A program made the position numbers and the translations under genes. A stretch of DNA of 42,988 nt from Polyangiaceae bacterium (lineage in GTDB: Bacteria > Myxococcota_A > Polyangia > Polyangiales > Polyangiaceae): positions 1 to 42,988 of the forward strand of contig JAJDAH010000348.1 in assembly GCA_029261965.1 (NCBI GenBank), in the 5' to 3' direction. This document shows positions 23,491-34,609 of the stretch, in pieces (the stretch's first letter is position 1; every line of letters starts with the position of its first letter). The notes under the pieces were generated by a model. It was not told the DNA's origin. It made no database searches and saw only the letters and a program-made list of their open reading frames with translations.

Positions 23491-23524
23491 GCGATACATT
23501 GATGCACTGATGCACTGATGTCAA
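23491..23524 (-). promoter_or_regulatory. Promoter/operator of the toxin-antitoxin pair
   Basis: On the minus strand a perfect -35 hexamer TTGACA (complement of 23519-23524) is followed, after 17-19 bases, by a weak AT-rich -10 (AATGTAT region at about 23495-23501). TGATGCAC is repeated between the two boxes in tandem, a likely binding site for the antitoxin. Expected transcription start falls within a few bases of GTG 23488. Confidence 0.5.
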
Positions 23525-23614
23525 CCGCCTGAAAGGCCGCCTGGCGACCGAAAGTGGAAGTCCCCACGCAGTGCTGCGGTGCACGCTCGCGTCGGGACAT
23601 GTTCAGAGCGCCGG

Positions 23615-24397
23615 CTACCCCGGCGGCGGAGCGCAGGCCCCGCATGACACGGCAGCCTCGTCGCTCATCACGTAGGACTGAAACAGCGTGTCAGACCCAC
23701 CGTTTCGGCGAAACTCGGGCGAATCGATCGTTCCGCCCTCCCACATGAGCCACGAGCCTTCGTGGATGTTGCCGCTGAACTGGCGCGCTACGACGAGCTC
23801 GCCGTCGGCGGTGGTGAGAAGAAACCCGAGCTCTTCTCCTGCTTGGACGCCGATGCACTCTTCCGCCAGCTCGAAGTAGCCGGCGCCCGCCGTGGCCGGG
23901 CCGAGCGGCGCGCCGCACAAGGTCCTCCCATCGCGAGTCACCTCGGCGATGCGGGTGGCGTCCGGCATCGTGTAGAGGTGAAGAGTCATCGTCGAGGTGG
24001 GATCACAGGTCGTCACATGCACTTCGAGGCCGGCGAGAACTCCATTCGTGTTTACGGTGAAGGATTGGCCGAGCGTCCCGGCGCCGTCGCGACCGGGCGT
24101 TTCGCTCGTCACCCGTCCTGACCCGCCAGCGAGGGTCAGTCCGTCGTCGACGCGCGCTTCGGCGCATGACAACGACGGCGGATCGGCGGGCTCGACGACG
24201 TCGACACCGTTGCCCGGCTTCGCATCTTCGACGCCATCGTCGCCGGCGACTGCGCCTTCCCCAAACCCGCCTTCCCCGAACGCGCCGGGTTCCGGACCAT
24301 CTTCGCCAAAGTCATCGTCGAGGGCGAGCCCTGACGTCGCCCGACCGCCGCAGGCCGTGACCGACAAGAAAACGAGTAAGCAGCATTGCCGAGTCAT
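23615..24397 (-). CDS. Lipoprotein with acidic Gly-rich linker
   Basis: The 260-aa product has a short lipoprotein signal (lipobox TAC-GG, Cys about 16), an acidic Gly/Asp/Glu linker with GEGGFGEGA, and a folded domain from about residue 85 to the end. That part reads like a lectin/jelly-roll-type sandwich (GTLGQSFTVNTNGVLAGLEV, ATAGAGYFELAE) with four spaced Cys. Function is unknown. ATG 24397 is chosen since it begins the signal peptide; the longer frame to 24454 would put a non-signal sequence in front. Confidence 0.85.
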   Translation of the reverse strand: MTRQCCLLVFLSVTACGGRATSGLALDDDFGEDGPEPGAFGEGGFGEGAVAGDDGVEDAKPGNGVDVVEPADPPSLSCAEARVDDGLTLAGGSGRVTSETPGRDGAGTLGQSFTVNTNGVLAGLEVHVTTCDPTSTMTLHLYTMPDATRIAEVTRDGRTLCGAPLGPATAGAGYFELAEECIGVQAGEELGFLLTTADGELVVARQFSGNIHEGSWLMWEGGTIDSPEFRRNGGSDTLFQSYVMSDEAAVSCGACAPPPG

Positions 24398-24454
24398 CCG
24401 TCGGTCCCAAAGCAATTCACATGCCGCTCCGAACGGCACAATATGGCTCAGCAC

Positions 24455-24622
24455 GCGCGCATCCGGAGGTGAAACTGGCCGTGTGGTCAGACACTTTGCG
24501 GACTACGGGGCATGACAACAGCGTGGGTGACCGTAGTGTTACCCTCCGCGGGTGGCACTTTCAGCCTTTCAGTTTTGCACTGAGGCGACGTCCTGTCAGG
24601 CGAGCCCTTTCGCCGGCTGGGG
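24455..24622. other. Intergenic region between divergent genes
   Basis: This 168-base stretch upstream of the CheB-CheR fusion has CTACGG and CCGTAG about 30 bases apart and an imperfect GGGTGAC/GTTACCC pair near 24527-24547, possible operator or leader structure. No gene is seen. Confidence 0.4.
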
Positions 24623-27600
24623 ATGCTGAGCCACATGCCACAGAGTGCTGACCCCTCGTGCGCACCCGAAGGGTTTCCCATAGTGGGTATCGGGGCATCC
24701 GCCGGAGGTCTCGCGGCTTTCGAGACGTTCTTCGCCGCGATGCCGGCTGAGACTGACAGCGGGATGGCGTTTGTGTTGGTTCAGCATTTGGCACCCGACC
24801 ACGAGAGTGTCCTCGCCGATTTGGTCAAACGCTACACTGAGATGAGCGTTCGACTGGTCGAGCATGGGATGACCGTCGAGCCCGGCTGTGCCTACATCAT
24901 TCCACCGAACCGCGACATGGCGCTCTTGAACGGCGCGCTGCAGCTCCTGGAGCAGACCGCACCTCGGGGGCACCAGCTACCGATAGACTTCTTTTTTCGA
25001 TCGCTGGCTCAAGACAAAAAAGAGCAGGCGATCTGCATCGTGCTCTCGGGCACGGGTAGCGACGGAGCACTGGGTGTTCGGGCCGTCAAAGGTGAAGGGG
25101 GCATGGTCATCGCTCAGACGCCCGAGTCCAGTGCCTACGACGGCATGCCTCGGAGCGCGATTGCGACCGGTATGGTCGACTATGTGCTCGAGCCGGCGGA
25201 GATACCCGCTCGACTCATCGGGTACGCGCGGCACGCTTTCGGAGGTGCCCCGGCGCCGACTGCCGCCTCGACTCTCGACACTGACGATACGCTGATCAAA
25301 GTGTGCGTGCTCCTGAGAGCCCAAACCGGTCACGACTTCTCCCACTACAAGGTCAACACCGTCGCCCGCCGCGTCCGACGGCGGATGGCCCTACATCAAG
25401 TGGAGGCACCCACCGAGTATCTGCGATTTCTCCAGAACAACCCTCGCGAAGTCGAGGCGCTCTTTCGCGATCTTCTGATCGGTGTCACGAGCTTCTTTCG
25501 CGACGCCGACGCGTTCGAGGCCCTCGAGGAGACGGTCATCCCGCGGCTGCTCGGAGAAAATCCTGCGGGCGTCGAGCTTCGCGTCTGGGTGGCTGGCTGC
25601 TCGACTGGCGAAGAAGCCTACTCTCTCGCCATGTTGATTCACGAGCAGATCGACATCCTAGACCTCCCAGTCAACTTGCGGCTGTTCGCCACCGACATCG
25701 ACCGTCGAGGCATCGAGCATGCCCGGGCGGGTGTCTTTCCTCCGACCATCTCGGCCGACGTCTCGGCCAAGCGCCTCTCTCGTTTCTTCGAGCAGGACGC
25801 GGATGGAGGCGTCTACCGTGTCAGAAAAAGCATTCGCGACTCGGTCATCTTCTCCGAGCAGGACGTCATCAAAGACCCACCGTTCTCGAGGCTCGATCTC
25901 ATCAGCTGCCGCAACGTGATGATCTACATGGACGGCGCATTGCAGAAGAAGCTCATCCCACTTTTTCACTACGCGCTGAATCCACGGGGCGTCCTGCTCC
26001 TAGGCCCGTCCGAAACCGTGGGCGATGCCACCGCGCTTTTTGCCCCTGTCGATCGCAAGTGGCGGGTCTACGAAAAGCAGGCCGAAGTCCCAGGAGCCGA
26101 TGGGCCGTCGTTTCGCAGCATCGTTTCCGGCTCGACACGCGCCGCCGCGCCGCCTGCAGTGCGTCGCCAGGGACTCCCGACTGAAGACACCATCAGTCTC
26201 GCGCGAGTTACCGAGCAGAGCCTGCTCGACCACTACGCGCAAGCCGCCGTTCTCGTGAATCGACGGGGCGAGATCTTGCACATCCACGGACGCACCGGGA
26301 GCTTCCTCGAGCCAGCACCTGGCGACGCCAAGATGAACGTTCTTACGATGGCGCGCGACGGCTTGCGCCGCGAGCTGTCCACCGGTCTGCATCGCGTGGT
26401 CGGGCGCGAAGAATCCGTTCAGTACACCGGCTTGCGGGTTCGGACCAACGGCGACCACATCTTCGTCGACCTGACGCTGGGGCGCGCCGTGCAGAAGGCG
26501 GATGGCGCGGCGATGACCGATCTATTCCTGATCATTTTCGAAGAACGCCCCCCGACCGAAAGCCGCGACACGGGCGACGCGGACGACGCGGACACGGATG
26601 CAGAGCCGCCCTCCGCAGACATCGACGCGCGGCTCGCCACCTTCGAGCAAGAGCTGCGCGTGAAGGAGGAGTATCTGCAGACGACCATCGAGGAGATGGA
26701 AACCTCGAACGAGGAGCTCAAGTCGACCAACGAGGAAATGCAGTCGGTCAACGAGGAGCTTCAGTCCACGAACGAAGAGCTCGAAACGTCGAAGGAAGAA
26801 CTCCAGTCCGTGAACGAAGAGCTGACGACCGTCAACACCGAGCTACAAAACAAGGTCACCGAGCTCTCGCGGTCGAACAACGACATGAACAACCTACTCG
26901 CCGGCACGGGCGTGGGGACCTTGTTCGTGGACCATCAGCTTTGCATTACTCGTTTCACACCCGCGACCACCCAGGTCATGAATCTCATTCAATCCGATGT
27001 GGGGCGGCCGCTGGCGCATACCGTGTCGAACCTCGTCGGGTACGACCAGCTGGTCGAAGACCTTCAGACGGTGCTCGAAAACTTGGCACCGATCGAAAGG
27101 GAAGTGGAGACGAAAGCCGGTAATTGGCAACTGATGCGCTTGAGGCCCTACCGCACGCTCGAAAACGTGATCGAGGGCGCGGTCATAACCTTCGTCGACA
27201 TCACCCGTCAAAAGCGCGCGGAGCTTGCCACAGAGCGAGCTCTTACCCTCGCCGACACCATCATCGACACGGTCCGCGAGCCGATGCTCGTACTCGACGC
27301 CGACCTGCGCGTCGTTCGTGCGAATGGATCGTTTTGCCGGGTCTTCGCGGTCTCGAAAGCCGAGACCGAAGGCCATTTGGTGTTCGAGCTGGGTAACCGG
27401 CAGTGGGACATCCCCGAGTTGAGGCGCCTGCTCGAAGAGATCGTTCCCAAACAGAATTCGTTCGATGACTTCGAAGTGAGCCACGAGTTCGAGTCGATTG
27501 GAAGGCGCATGCTCATGCTCAACGCTCGACTCGTTCGCCCTCGAGACAAAGACGGCGAGCTCGTGCTTCTGGCCATCGAGGACGTGACGCCCCCGGACCC

Positions 27601-27625
27601 ATCGAGCCGGCTGGGCGATGCATGA
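24623..27625 (+). CDS. CheB-CheR-coiled coil-PAS-PAS fusion protein
   Basis: The 1000-aa product starts with a CheB methylesterase domain (about 15-210) with its triad visible: Ser 26 in GIGASAGG, His 55 in VQHLAPDH, Asp 147 in SGTGSDG. A CheR methyltransferase domain follows (about 225-490) with VWVAGCSTGEEAYSLAM for SAM binding and DLISCRNVMIYM. A long Glu-rich heptad coiled coil (about 670-750) leads to two PAS domains (about 755-870 and 875-990). Such fusions add and remove methyl groups on glutamates, and the PAS part senses. Unusually there is no receiver and no kinase domain; the kinase is in the next gene. ATG 24635 is an alternative start. Confidence 0.96.
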   Translation: MLSHMPQSADPSCAPEGFPIVGIGASAGGLAAFETFFAAMPAETDSGMAFVLVQHLAPDHESVLADLVKRYTEMSVRLVEHGMTVEPGCAYIIPPNRDMALLNGALQLLEQTAPRGHQLPIDFFFRSLAQDKKEQAICIVLSGTGSDGALGVRAVKGEGGMVIAQTPESSAYDGMPRSAIATGMVDYVLEPAEIPARLIGYARHAFGGAPAPTAASTLDTDDTLIKVCVLLRAQTGHDFSHYKVNTVARRVRRRMALHQVEAPTEYLRFLQNNPREVEALFRDLLIGVTSFFRDADAFEALEETVIPRLLGENPAGVELRVWVAGCSTGEEAYSLAMLIHEQIDILDLPVNLRLFATDIDRRGIEHARAGVFPPTISADVSAKRLSRFFEQDADGGVYRVRKSIRDSVIFSEQDVIKDPPFSRLDLISCRNVMIYMDGALQKKLIPLFHYALNPRGVLLLGPSETVGDATALFAPVDRKWRVYEKQAEVPGADGPSFRSIVSGSTRAAAPPAVRRQGLPTEDTISLARVTEQSLLDHYAQAAVLVNRRGEILHIHGRTGSFLEPAPGDAKMNVLTMARDGLRRELSTGLHRVVGREESVQYTGLRVRTNGDHIFVDLTLGRAVQKADGAAMTDLFLIIFEERPPTESRDTGDADDADTDAEPPSADIDARLATFEQELRVKEEYLQTTIEEMETSNEELKSTNEEMQSVNEELQSTNEELETSKEELQSVNEELTTVNTELQNKVTELSRSNNDMNNLLAGTGVGTLFVDHQLCITRFTPATTQVMNLIQSDVGRPLAHTVSNLVGYDQLVEDLQTVLENLAPIEREVETKAGNWQLMRLRPYRTLENVIEGAVITFVDITRQKRAELATERALTLADTIIDTVREPMLVLDADLRVVRANGSFCRVFAVSKAETEGHLVFELGNRQWDIPELRRLLEEIVPKQNSFDDFEVSHEFESIGRRMLMLNARLVRPRDKDGELVLLAIEDVTPPDPSSRLGDA

Positions 27626-27630
27626 CGAGC

Positions 27631-27652
27631 TGCCGAGCGTTTTCGCTCGGCA
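27631..27652 (+). promoter_or_regulatory. Intercistronic stem-loop between the CheB-CheR and hybrid-kinase genes
   Basis: TGCCGAGCG and CGCTCGGCA pair perfectly around the loop TTTT, five bases after the first gene's stop and 24 bases before ATG 27676. It may set the ratio of the two proteins, by RNA processing or partial termination. It argues that the second gene begins at 27676 rather than at the ATGA overlap. Confidence 0.55.
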
Positions 27653-27675
27653 ACCGCGGAAAGGATACTCGGGGG

Positions 27676-29424
27676 ATGTCGGACAGGGAGTCGCGCAAAT
27701 CAGAAGACGGGGTTCGAGAGGAGCTGAGTCTTCGATCGCGGGCGGAAGCCCGTGCCCGGGAGACGGCGAGCGGCGACTCGGAGTCGCTCTCGCCCGAGCA
27801 AGTACGGGGGCTGATCCACGACCTGCGCGTTCATCAAATCCAGCTCGAGATGCAGAACGAGGAGCTGCGCCGCGCCCAACTCGCCTTGGAGGCTTCTCGA
27901 TCTCGGTACTTCGATCTCTACGATCTCGCCCCGGTCGGCTACCTGACCGTCAGCGTCATTGGGCTGATCACCGAGTCGAATCTACGAGCCGCGTCGATGC
28001 TCGGGGTGGCTCGAGCGAGCTTGATTGGTCAGCCGCTCACTCGGTTCATTGCGTCGGACGACCAGCAAGTTTACTACCACTGGCACAAGAAGCTGGGCGC
28101 CGGGCCAGTGCCCGCAGTGTGCGAGCTGCGAATCGAGTCGGACGGTGGCGCCGAGTCGTGGGTCCGCCTCGAGGCGACGTTGGCCGACGAGGACGAGCCC
28201 AGTTTTCGTGCCACGATCAACGACATCACCGAGACCCGGACGCTCCAGCTCAACCTGGCGCAGGCGGACCGGATGGTGGCCATGGGCGTTCTTGCCGCTG
28301 GAGTCGCACATGAAATCAACAATCCGCTGACTTACGTCATCGGCAACCTCGAGGAGGTGGCCGCGGAGCTCTCGCGTCTAGAGACGATCGTCGAGCCGGC
28401 GGTGCTCGCGGGGCTGTTGGAGCGCTGCGCGCACGCGGCCGACGGCGCGGCTCGAATCAAAGTGATTGCGCAGGGGCTCGGTCATCTTTCACGAGTCGAG
28501 GAAGAGCCTTCGATGGTCGATCTGAACGAGGCCATCGAGCACGCCGTCAGCATCTCCGCGTCTGAAACGAAGTTCCGGGCGACCGTAGTCAAGAACCTGC
28601 AAAGCGTGCCGCCGGTCTGGGCGTCTGACGGAAAGCTCTCTCAGATCTTCTTGAACTTGCTCGTCAACGCTGCTCACTCGATCGAAGAGGGGGCGGCGGA
28701 TTCCAATCGCATCACGATACGCACCTGGTCCGACGAAGAGACCGTGTTTGCGGACGTCTCCGACACTGGCTGCGGGATCCCCCAGGAAGATCAGCACAAG
28801 ATCTTCGAGCCGTTTTTTACCACCAAGTCTGGGGAGCGCGGCACCGGCCTCGGGCTAGCCATCTCGCGTGGAATCCTTTTGGACATGAACGCTGACATTC
28901 GAGTCGACAGCGAGGTCGGCAAAGGCACGCGTTTCACGGTTCGTGTCCCTCGCGGCAAGGCGGCAGCGTCGCTTTCTGCGCGTGCTCCGCGAGCCGTGCA
29001 ACCGGCGCAGCCGGTGAAAGGCGGCCGAATCCTCCTGGTCGACGACGAAGCGTTCCTGCGCTCGGCCATCCCGAGGATGCTGCGGGCTCACGAAGTCGTC
29101 GCCGTCTCTTCAGGCAGAGAGCTGATGGAGCTCCTCCAGACTGACACCGCGTTCGACCTCGTGCTGTGCGACCTGACCATGCCGGAAATGTCCGGCGTCG
29201 ACATTCACGCCTGGCTCGAGCAGCACCTGCCCGAGCTCGGCAAGCGGCTCATGTTCATTTCCGGTGGCGTGTTCACGGAGCGAAACACGCGCTACCTCCG
29301 GGAGCATCCCGAGCTCATCCGAATCAACAAGCCGTTCAACACCGGAGACCTCACGAGGCTCGTGGAAAAGGCCATCGCCGCGTCTCGCGGAGGTGAGGCA
29401 CTCACGTCGCAGTTGGTCGACTGA
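27676..29424 (+). CDS. PAS histidine kinase-receiver hybrid
   Basis: The 582-aa product has an N-terminal coiled segment (EMQNEELRRAQLALEASR), a PAS domain (about 75-200), a DHp helix pair with the H-box GVAHEINNPLTYV, a HATPase core (N-box LNLLVNAAHS, DTGCGIP, GTGLGLAIS) and a C-terminal receiver at about 455-575 (LLVDDEAFLRS, LVLCDLTMPEMSG, IRINKPFN). No membrane helix is seen, so it is cytosolic. It probably takes its signal with the CheB-CheR-PAS protein encoded just upstream. ATG 27676 is preferred (AAGGA ten bases upstream). ATG 27622 overlaps the upstream stop as ATGA but adds 18 residues read through a hairpin. It converges with the minus-strand operon, ten bases apart. Confidence 0.94.
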   Translation: MSDRESRKSEDGVREELSLRSRAEARARETASGDSESLSPEQVRGLIHDLRVHQIQLEMQNEELRRAQLALEASRSRYFDLYDLAPVGYLTVSVIGLITESNLRAASMLGVARASLIGQPLTRFIASDDQQVYYHWHKKLGAGPVPAVCELRIESDGGAESWVRLEATLADEDEPSFRATINDITETRTLQLNLAQADRMVAMGVLAAGVAHEINNPLTYVIGNLEEVAAELSRLETIVEPAVLAGLLERCAHAADGAARIKVIAQGLGHLSRVEEEPSMVDLNEAIEHAVSISASETKFRATVVKNLQSVPPVWASDGKLSQIFLNLLVNAAHSIEEGAADSNRITIRTWSDEETVFADVSDTGCGIPQEDQHKIFEPFFTTKSGERGTGLGLAISRGILLDMNADIRVDSEVGKGTRFTVRVPRGKAAASLSARAPRAVQPAQPVKGGRILLVDDEAFLRSAIPRMLRAHEVVAVSSGRELMELLQTDTAFDLVLCDLTMPEMSGVDIHAWLEQHLPELGKRLMFISGGVFTERNTRYLREHPELIRINKPFNTGDLTRLVEKAIAASRGGEALTSQLVD

Positions 29425-29434
29425 ACAGCCAAGC

Positions 29435-32317
29435 TCATCGAGCGCCAATGGCGGCGCCGGCGGCGGCGACATCGCACTCGGGATCGTCGAGCAACTGGCG
29501 CACCTTGGACAACAGACCGAACGCGGTGAACGGCTTGTGCAACACGGCCGTCTCGGATGCTCGGATTTCTCCGAGCGCGGCGGCATTTTCTGTGTACCCG
29601 GTCATGAACAATACTTTGAGGCCGGGGCTGGCGGCGCGGAGCGTTTCTGCAATTTCCGGCCCTCCTCCTTTGGGCATCACCACGTCGGTGATCAGGAGAT
29701 CGATGTCAGCTTCGTGGCGTCGGAACTGGTTCAATGCCTCGGCGCCGTCGCTGGCCTGGATGACTCGATACCCGCGCTTCTCGAGGATCCGCACGGCGGC
29801 GGCGCGCACGAGCGAATCGTCTTCGACCACGAGCACGGTCTCGGCGCCGCCGAGCGCGTCGCTGCTCGGCGCGACGGAGCCTTCTCGCTCGCGTGACTCG
29901 TTGGCGCGCGGAAGCCAGATTTCGAAACACGTTCCCTCGCCCGGCGCGCTTTCGACCTGGACGTCGCCGCCCGCTTGCTTGACGAGACCGTAGACGGTGG
30001 ACAGGCCGAGGCCGGTCCCTTCGCCTGGCGCCTTGGTGGTGAAAAACGGTTGGAAGAGATGCGCTTGGACCTCTCGAGACATGCCGACGCCGTCGTCCGA
30101 CACACGCAGCACGACGTGATCGCCGCGTTTCGACTGTTCGCCGGCAACGTTCGCGGTCTCGAACACGAGCCGTCCGCCCCGCGGCATGGCGTCGCGGGCG
30201 TTGACGGCGAGGTTCATGACGACCTGCTCGAACTGTCCCGGATCGATGAAGACCGGCCAGGGGTCGTCGGCCAGGACGGTGACGAGCTCGATGTCCTCAC
30301 CGATCGTTCGCCGCAGCATCTTGCTCGCGTCGGGAAGGAGGCGATTCAAGTCGACGACGCGAGGCTGAATGGGCTGCTTGCGCGAAAACGCCAGCAGCTG
30401 TTGCGTCAGACCCACGGCGCGTCGAGCCGCACGCAAGACCTCGTCGATGTCCCTTCGCCGAGGGTCGTCTTCCACCATGTCTTCCTGGGCGAAGGTGGCA
30501 AAGCTCGTGATGGCCGTGAGCACGTTGTTGAAGTCGTGGGCCACGCCGCCGGCGAGGCGGCCGATGGCTTCCATCTTCTGAGCTTGCCGCAGCTCGTCCT
30601 CGAGCAGTCGACGCTCGGTGACGTCGGCGGCGATGATCAAACACACCTTCTCCGTACCGATGTCGACGCGCGTTCCAGTCGCCTCGACGCGGCGAGTGGT
30701 TCCGTCGGCCCTTTCGACGCCGAGCTCGATGAGAGCTGCAGCGCCGGTTTCGACGATCTGGCGAAAGTGCTCGAACGCCCGGTCCCGGTCTCCCGGCGTG
30801 ATGAACTCGGAAAAGTGTCGGCCCGACATCTGATTCTCCGCCAACCCGACGATGGCCCGGCCTTGACCGTTGATCTCACGAATCACACCTTGGTCGTCCA
30901 TCGAAATGATGGCAGAGCTCGCATTGTCCACGAGCGCTCGATACCGGCGTTCGGACTGGGTCACGCGCAGGAACGCGCGCGTCACGGCGATGGTCTGGCT
31001 CATCTGCACGCCGACGAGTCGAAGGAATGTCGCCGCGTTCGCATCGACCGAGCGAGCGCCGACGAAGAGGGCCCCGAGCGCATCACCGCCGGCCGAGAGC
31101 GGCACCACCTGGGCGGAGGCGACTCCCGCACGCAGGAGCAGCTCTTTCCACGGTTCGCCGACGAAAGTGGTCTGACTCCCCTGCTCGATCGCCTCCTCGA
31201 GGAGGTCCGCCCGACCGAAGAAACCGTGGACCTCGGAGTCGTCGGTCCCCTCGTAGCCGATCGAGCACAACAGTCGGATGGCGTTGGCGTCGTCGCGAAG
31301 GTACATCGCCCCGTGAGAAATCCCGGCCGCGTCCAAACAAGCGTTGAACACCTCGACGAGCACGCGCTCGGTTTCGTTGCCGCGCACCAGAGCATCCGCC
31401 ATCCCACCCAGGAGCACGAGCTGAGCCGACTGGGTCGCCACCTGGCGCTCCAATCCACGATTCGCCGCGGCTTGTCGTTCGAGTTGGCGGAGCAGCCTTC
31501 GCGTGTGCTCGCTCGCCACTTCGGAGGGCCCGGGCGCTGGAAGTGGCAACGGCGCTCCGAGCGCCTCGCGTAGGGCCGCGGACACGCTCGAGAAGTCCGG
31601 GGACTTGGTGACCAGAGCACTCGCCCCGACCCTCCGGGCCAGCTTCTCGTCGTCAGGCTCGGCGTAAAACGACGAATGCAAGATCACCGGGACGTCGGAA
31701 AGATCGGGGCACTTGCGCAGGGCGGCGCACAGCTGAAACCCGTCGAGATCGGGCATGAGTACGTCGCTCACGACCGCGACCGGCCGATGGCGACGCGCCT
31801 CTTCGACGGCGGTCGCGCTCCCGAGGCAAGTGACGACACCGTAGCCTTGCAGCCCGAGCTGGATTCGTCCGAGCTTGAGATCGACCGCATCGTCGTCGAC
31901 GACCAGCACCTTGCCGGAGCCTCGTGGTGGAATGGTCGCCAATGGCGCGAGAGCAAGGAACGGACGAATGGCAGCGATGAGCTGCTCGGGCTCGACGGGC
32001 TTGATGAGAGAGCCCGTGAAGACGGCGTTGACGGCGTCACCCTGCTCGAACCGGCTGACGAAGCCCGAGACCGCGAGAATGGGCAGCTCCGCCCCCCCGG
32101 GGAGGGCGCGAAGCCGGCGAGCCACGTCGACTCCGTCCGCATCGGGCAGAAGAAGATCCACGAGAGCGACATCGACGACCTCTTCGCGCGCCAGACTCAG
32201 CGCCTGGCTCGCGTCTTCGGCCTCGAGCACTTTCCACCCCTCCGCCCGGAGCGTCACGCCGACCATCTTGCGCGCGATCGGGTTGTCCTCCACGACCAGG
32301 ATGCGGGGCGTGCTCAT
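29435..32317 (-). CDS. REC-REC-GAF-PAS-histidine kinase-REC hybrid
   Basis: The 960-aa product begins with two receivers (about 5-122 and 135-250; VALVDLLLPDADG and VVSDVLMPDLDG), then a coiled segment, a GAF domain (about 300-450), a PAS domain (about 455-575), a kinase core with H-box GVAHDFNNVLT and GTGLGLSTVYG, and a last receiver (about 840-955, LLITDVVMPKGGG, VLHKPF). All three phosphoacceptor Asp and conserved Lys residues are present. No membrane helix. It is the last gene of the eight-gene operon; its ATG overlaps the upstream stop as ATGA (32314-32317). With three receivers it can act as both phosphate donor and sink. Confidence 0.95.
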   Translation of the reverse strand: MSTPRILVVEDNPIARKMVGVTLRAEGWKVLEAEDASQALSLAREEVVDVALVDLLLPDADGVDVARRLRALPGGAELPILAVSGFVSRFEQGDAVNAVFTGSLIKPVEPEQLIAAIRPFLALAPLATIPPRGSGKVLVVDDDAVDLKLGRIQLGLQGYGVVTCLGSATAVEEARRHRPVAVVSDVLMPDLDGFQLCAALRKCPDLSDVPVILHSSFYAEPDDEKLARRVGASALVTKSPDFSSVSAALREALGAPLPLPAPGPSEVASEHTRRLLRQLERQAAANRGLERQVATQSAQLVLLGGMADALVRGNETERVLVEVFNACLDAAGISHGAMYLRDDANAIRLLCSIGYEGTDDSEVHGFFGRADLLEEAIEQGSQTTFVGEPWKELLLRAGVASAQVVPLSAGGDALGALFVGARSVDANAATFLRLVGVQMSQTIAVTRAFLRVTQSERRYRALVDNASSAIISMDDQGVIREINGQGRAIVGLAENQMSGRHFSEFITPGDRDRAFEHFRQIVETGAAALIELGVERADGTTRRVEATGTRVDIGTEKVCLIIAADVTERRLLEDELRQAQKMEAIGRLAGGVAHDFNNVLTAITSFATFAQEDMVEDDPRRRDIDEVLRAARRAVGLTQQLLAFSRKQPIQPRVVDLNRLLPDASKMLRRTIGEDIELVTVLADDPWPVFIDPGQFEQVVMNLAVNARDAMPRGGRLVFETANVAGEQSKRGDHVVLRVSDDGVGMSREVQAHLFQPFFTTKAPGEGTGLGLSTVYGLVKQAGGDVQVESAPGEGTCFEIWLPRANESREREGSVAPSSDALGGAETVLVVEDDSLVRAAAVRILEKRGYRVIQASDGAEALNQFRRHEADIDLLITDVVMPKGGGPEIAETLRAASPGLKVLFMTGYTENAAALGEIRASETAVLHKPFTAFGLLSKVRQLLDDPECDVAAAGAAIGAR

Positions 32318-32683
32318 GAGTGAGGCTGGTCCAAGAGCGCACGGATGACGCCCGGTAGCGTCAGTGCGTCGACGGGTTTGGTCACGTAGCCGTTGCAGCC
32401 GGCAGCTCGAGCCACTTCTTCGTCGCCCTTCATGGCGTAGGCGGTGACGGCCAGGATGGGCACGTCGCGGAATCGTTCATCGGCCTTGAGCCGGCGTGTC
32501 AGCGTCAGCCCGTCGATGCCCGGCAGTTGGAGGTCCATGAGAACGAGTCGGGGCTCGAAACCATCGAGGACTTCGAGGGCCTCCTCGGCGTCGGCCGCCG
32601 TCCGGACGTCGTAGCCTTCGAGTTGCAAGAGCACGCGAGCCAGCTTCAGGTTCGCGGCGCAGTCGTCGACCACGAGGATGCGC

Positions 32684-32694
<11 letters not shown>
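32314..32694 (-). CDS. Single-domain response regulator
   Basis: The 126-aa product is one receiver domain: acidic pair in LVVDDCAANLK, Asp in LVLMDLQLPGIDG, Thr in AVTAYAM, Lys in YVTKPVD. The sequence resembles CheY-like/DivK-type receivers that relay phosphate between hybrid kinases. There is no output domain. GTG 32694 lies inside the end of the upstream gene (11-bp overlap), and the stop overlaps the next ATG by four bases. Confidence 0.95.

Positions 32695-34605
<1,911 letters not shown>

Positions 34606-34609
<4 letters not shown>

Noticed and set aside
24562-24576. Second sigma54 promoter candidate (TGGCAC-like)
   Set aside because: The GC dinucleotide is missing at the required spacing.
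29975-31573. Plus-strand open frame (532 codons)
   Set aside because: Antisense to the 960-aa hybrid kinase, which has full domain support.
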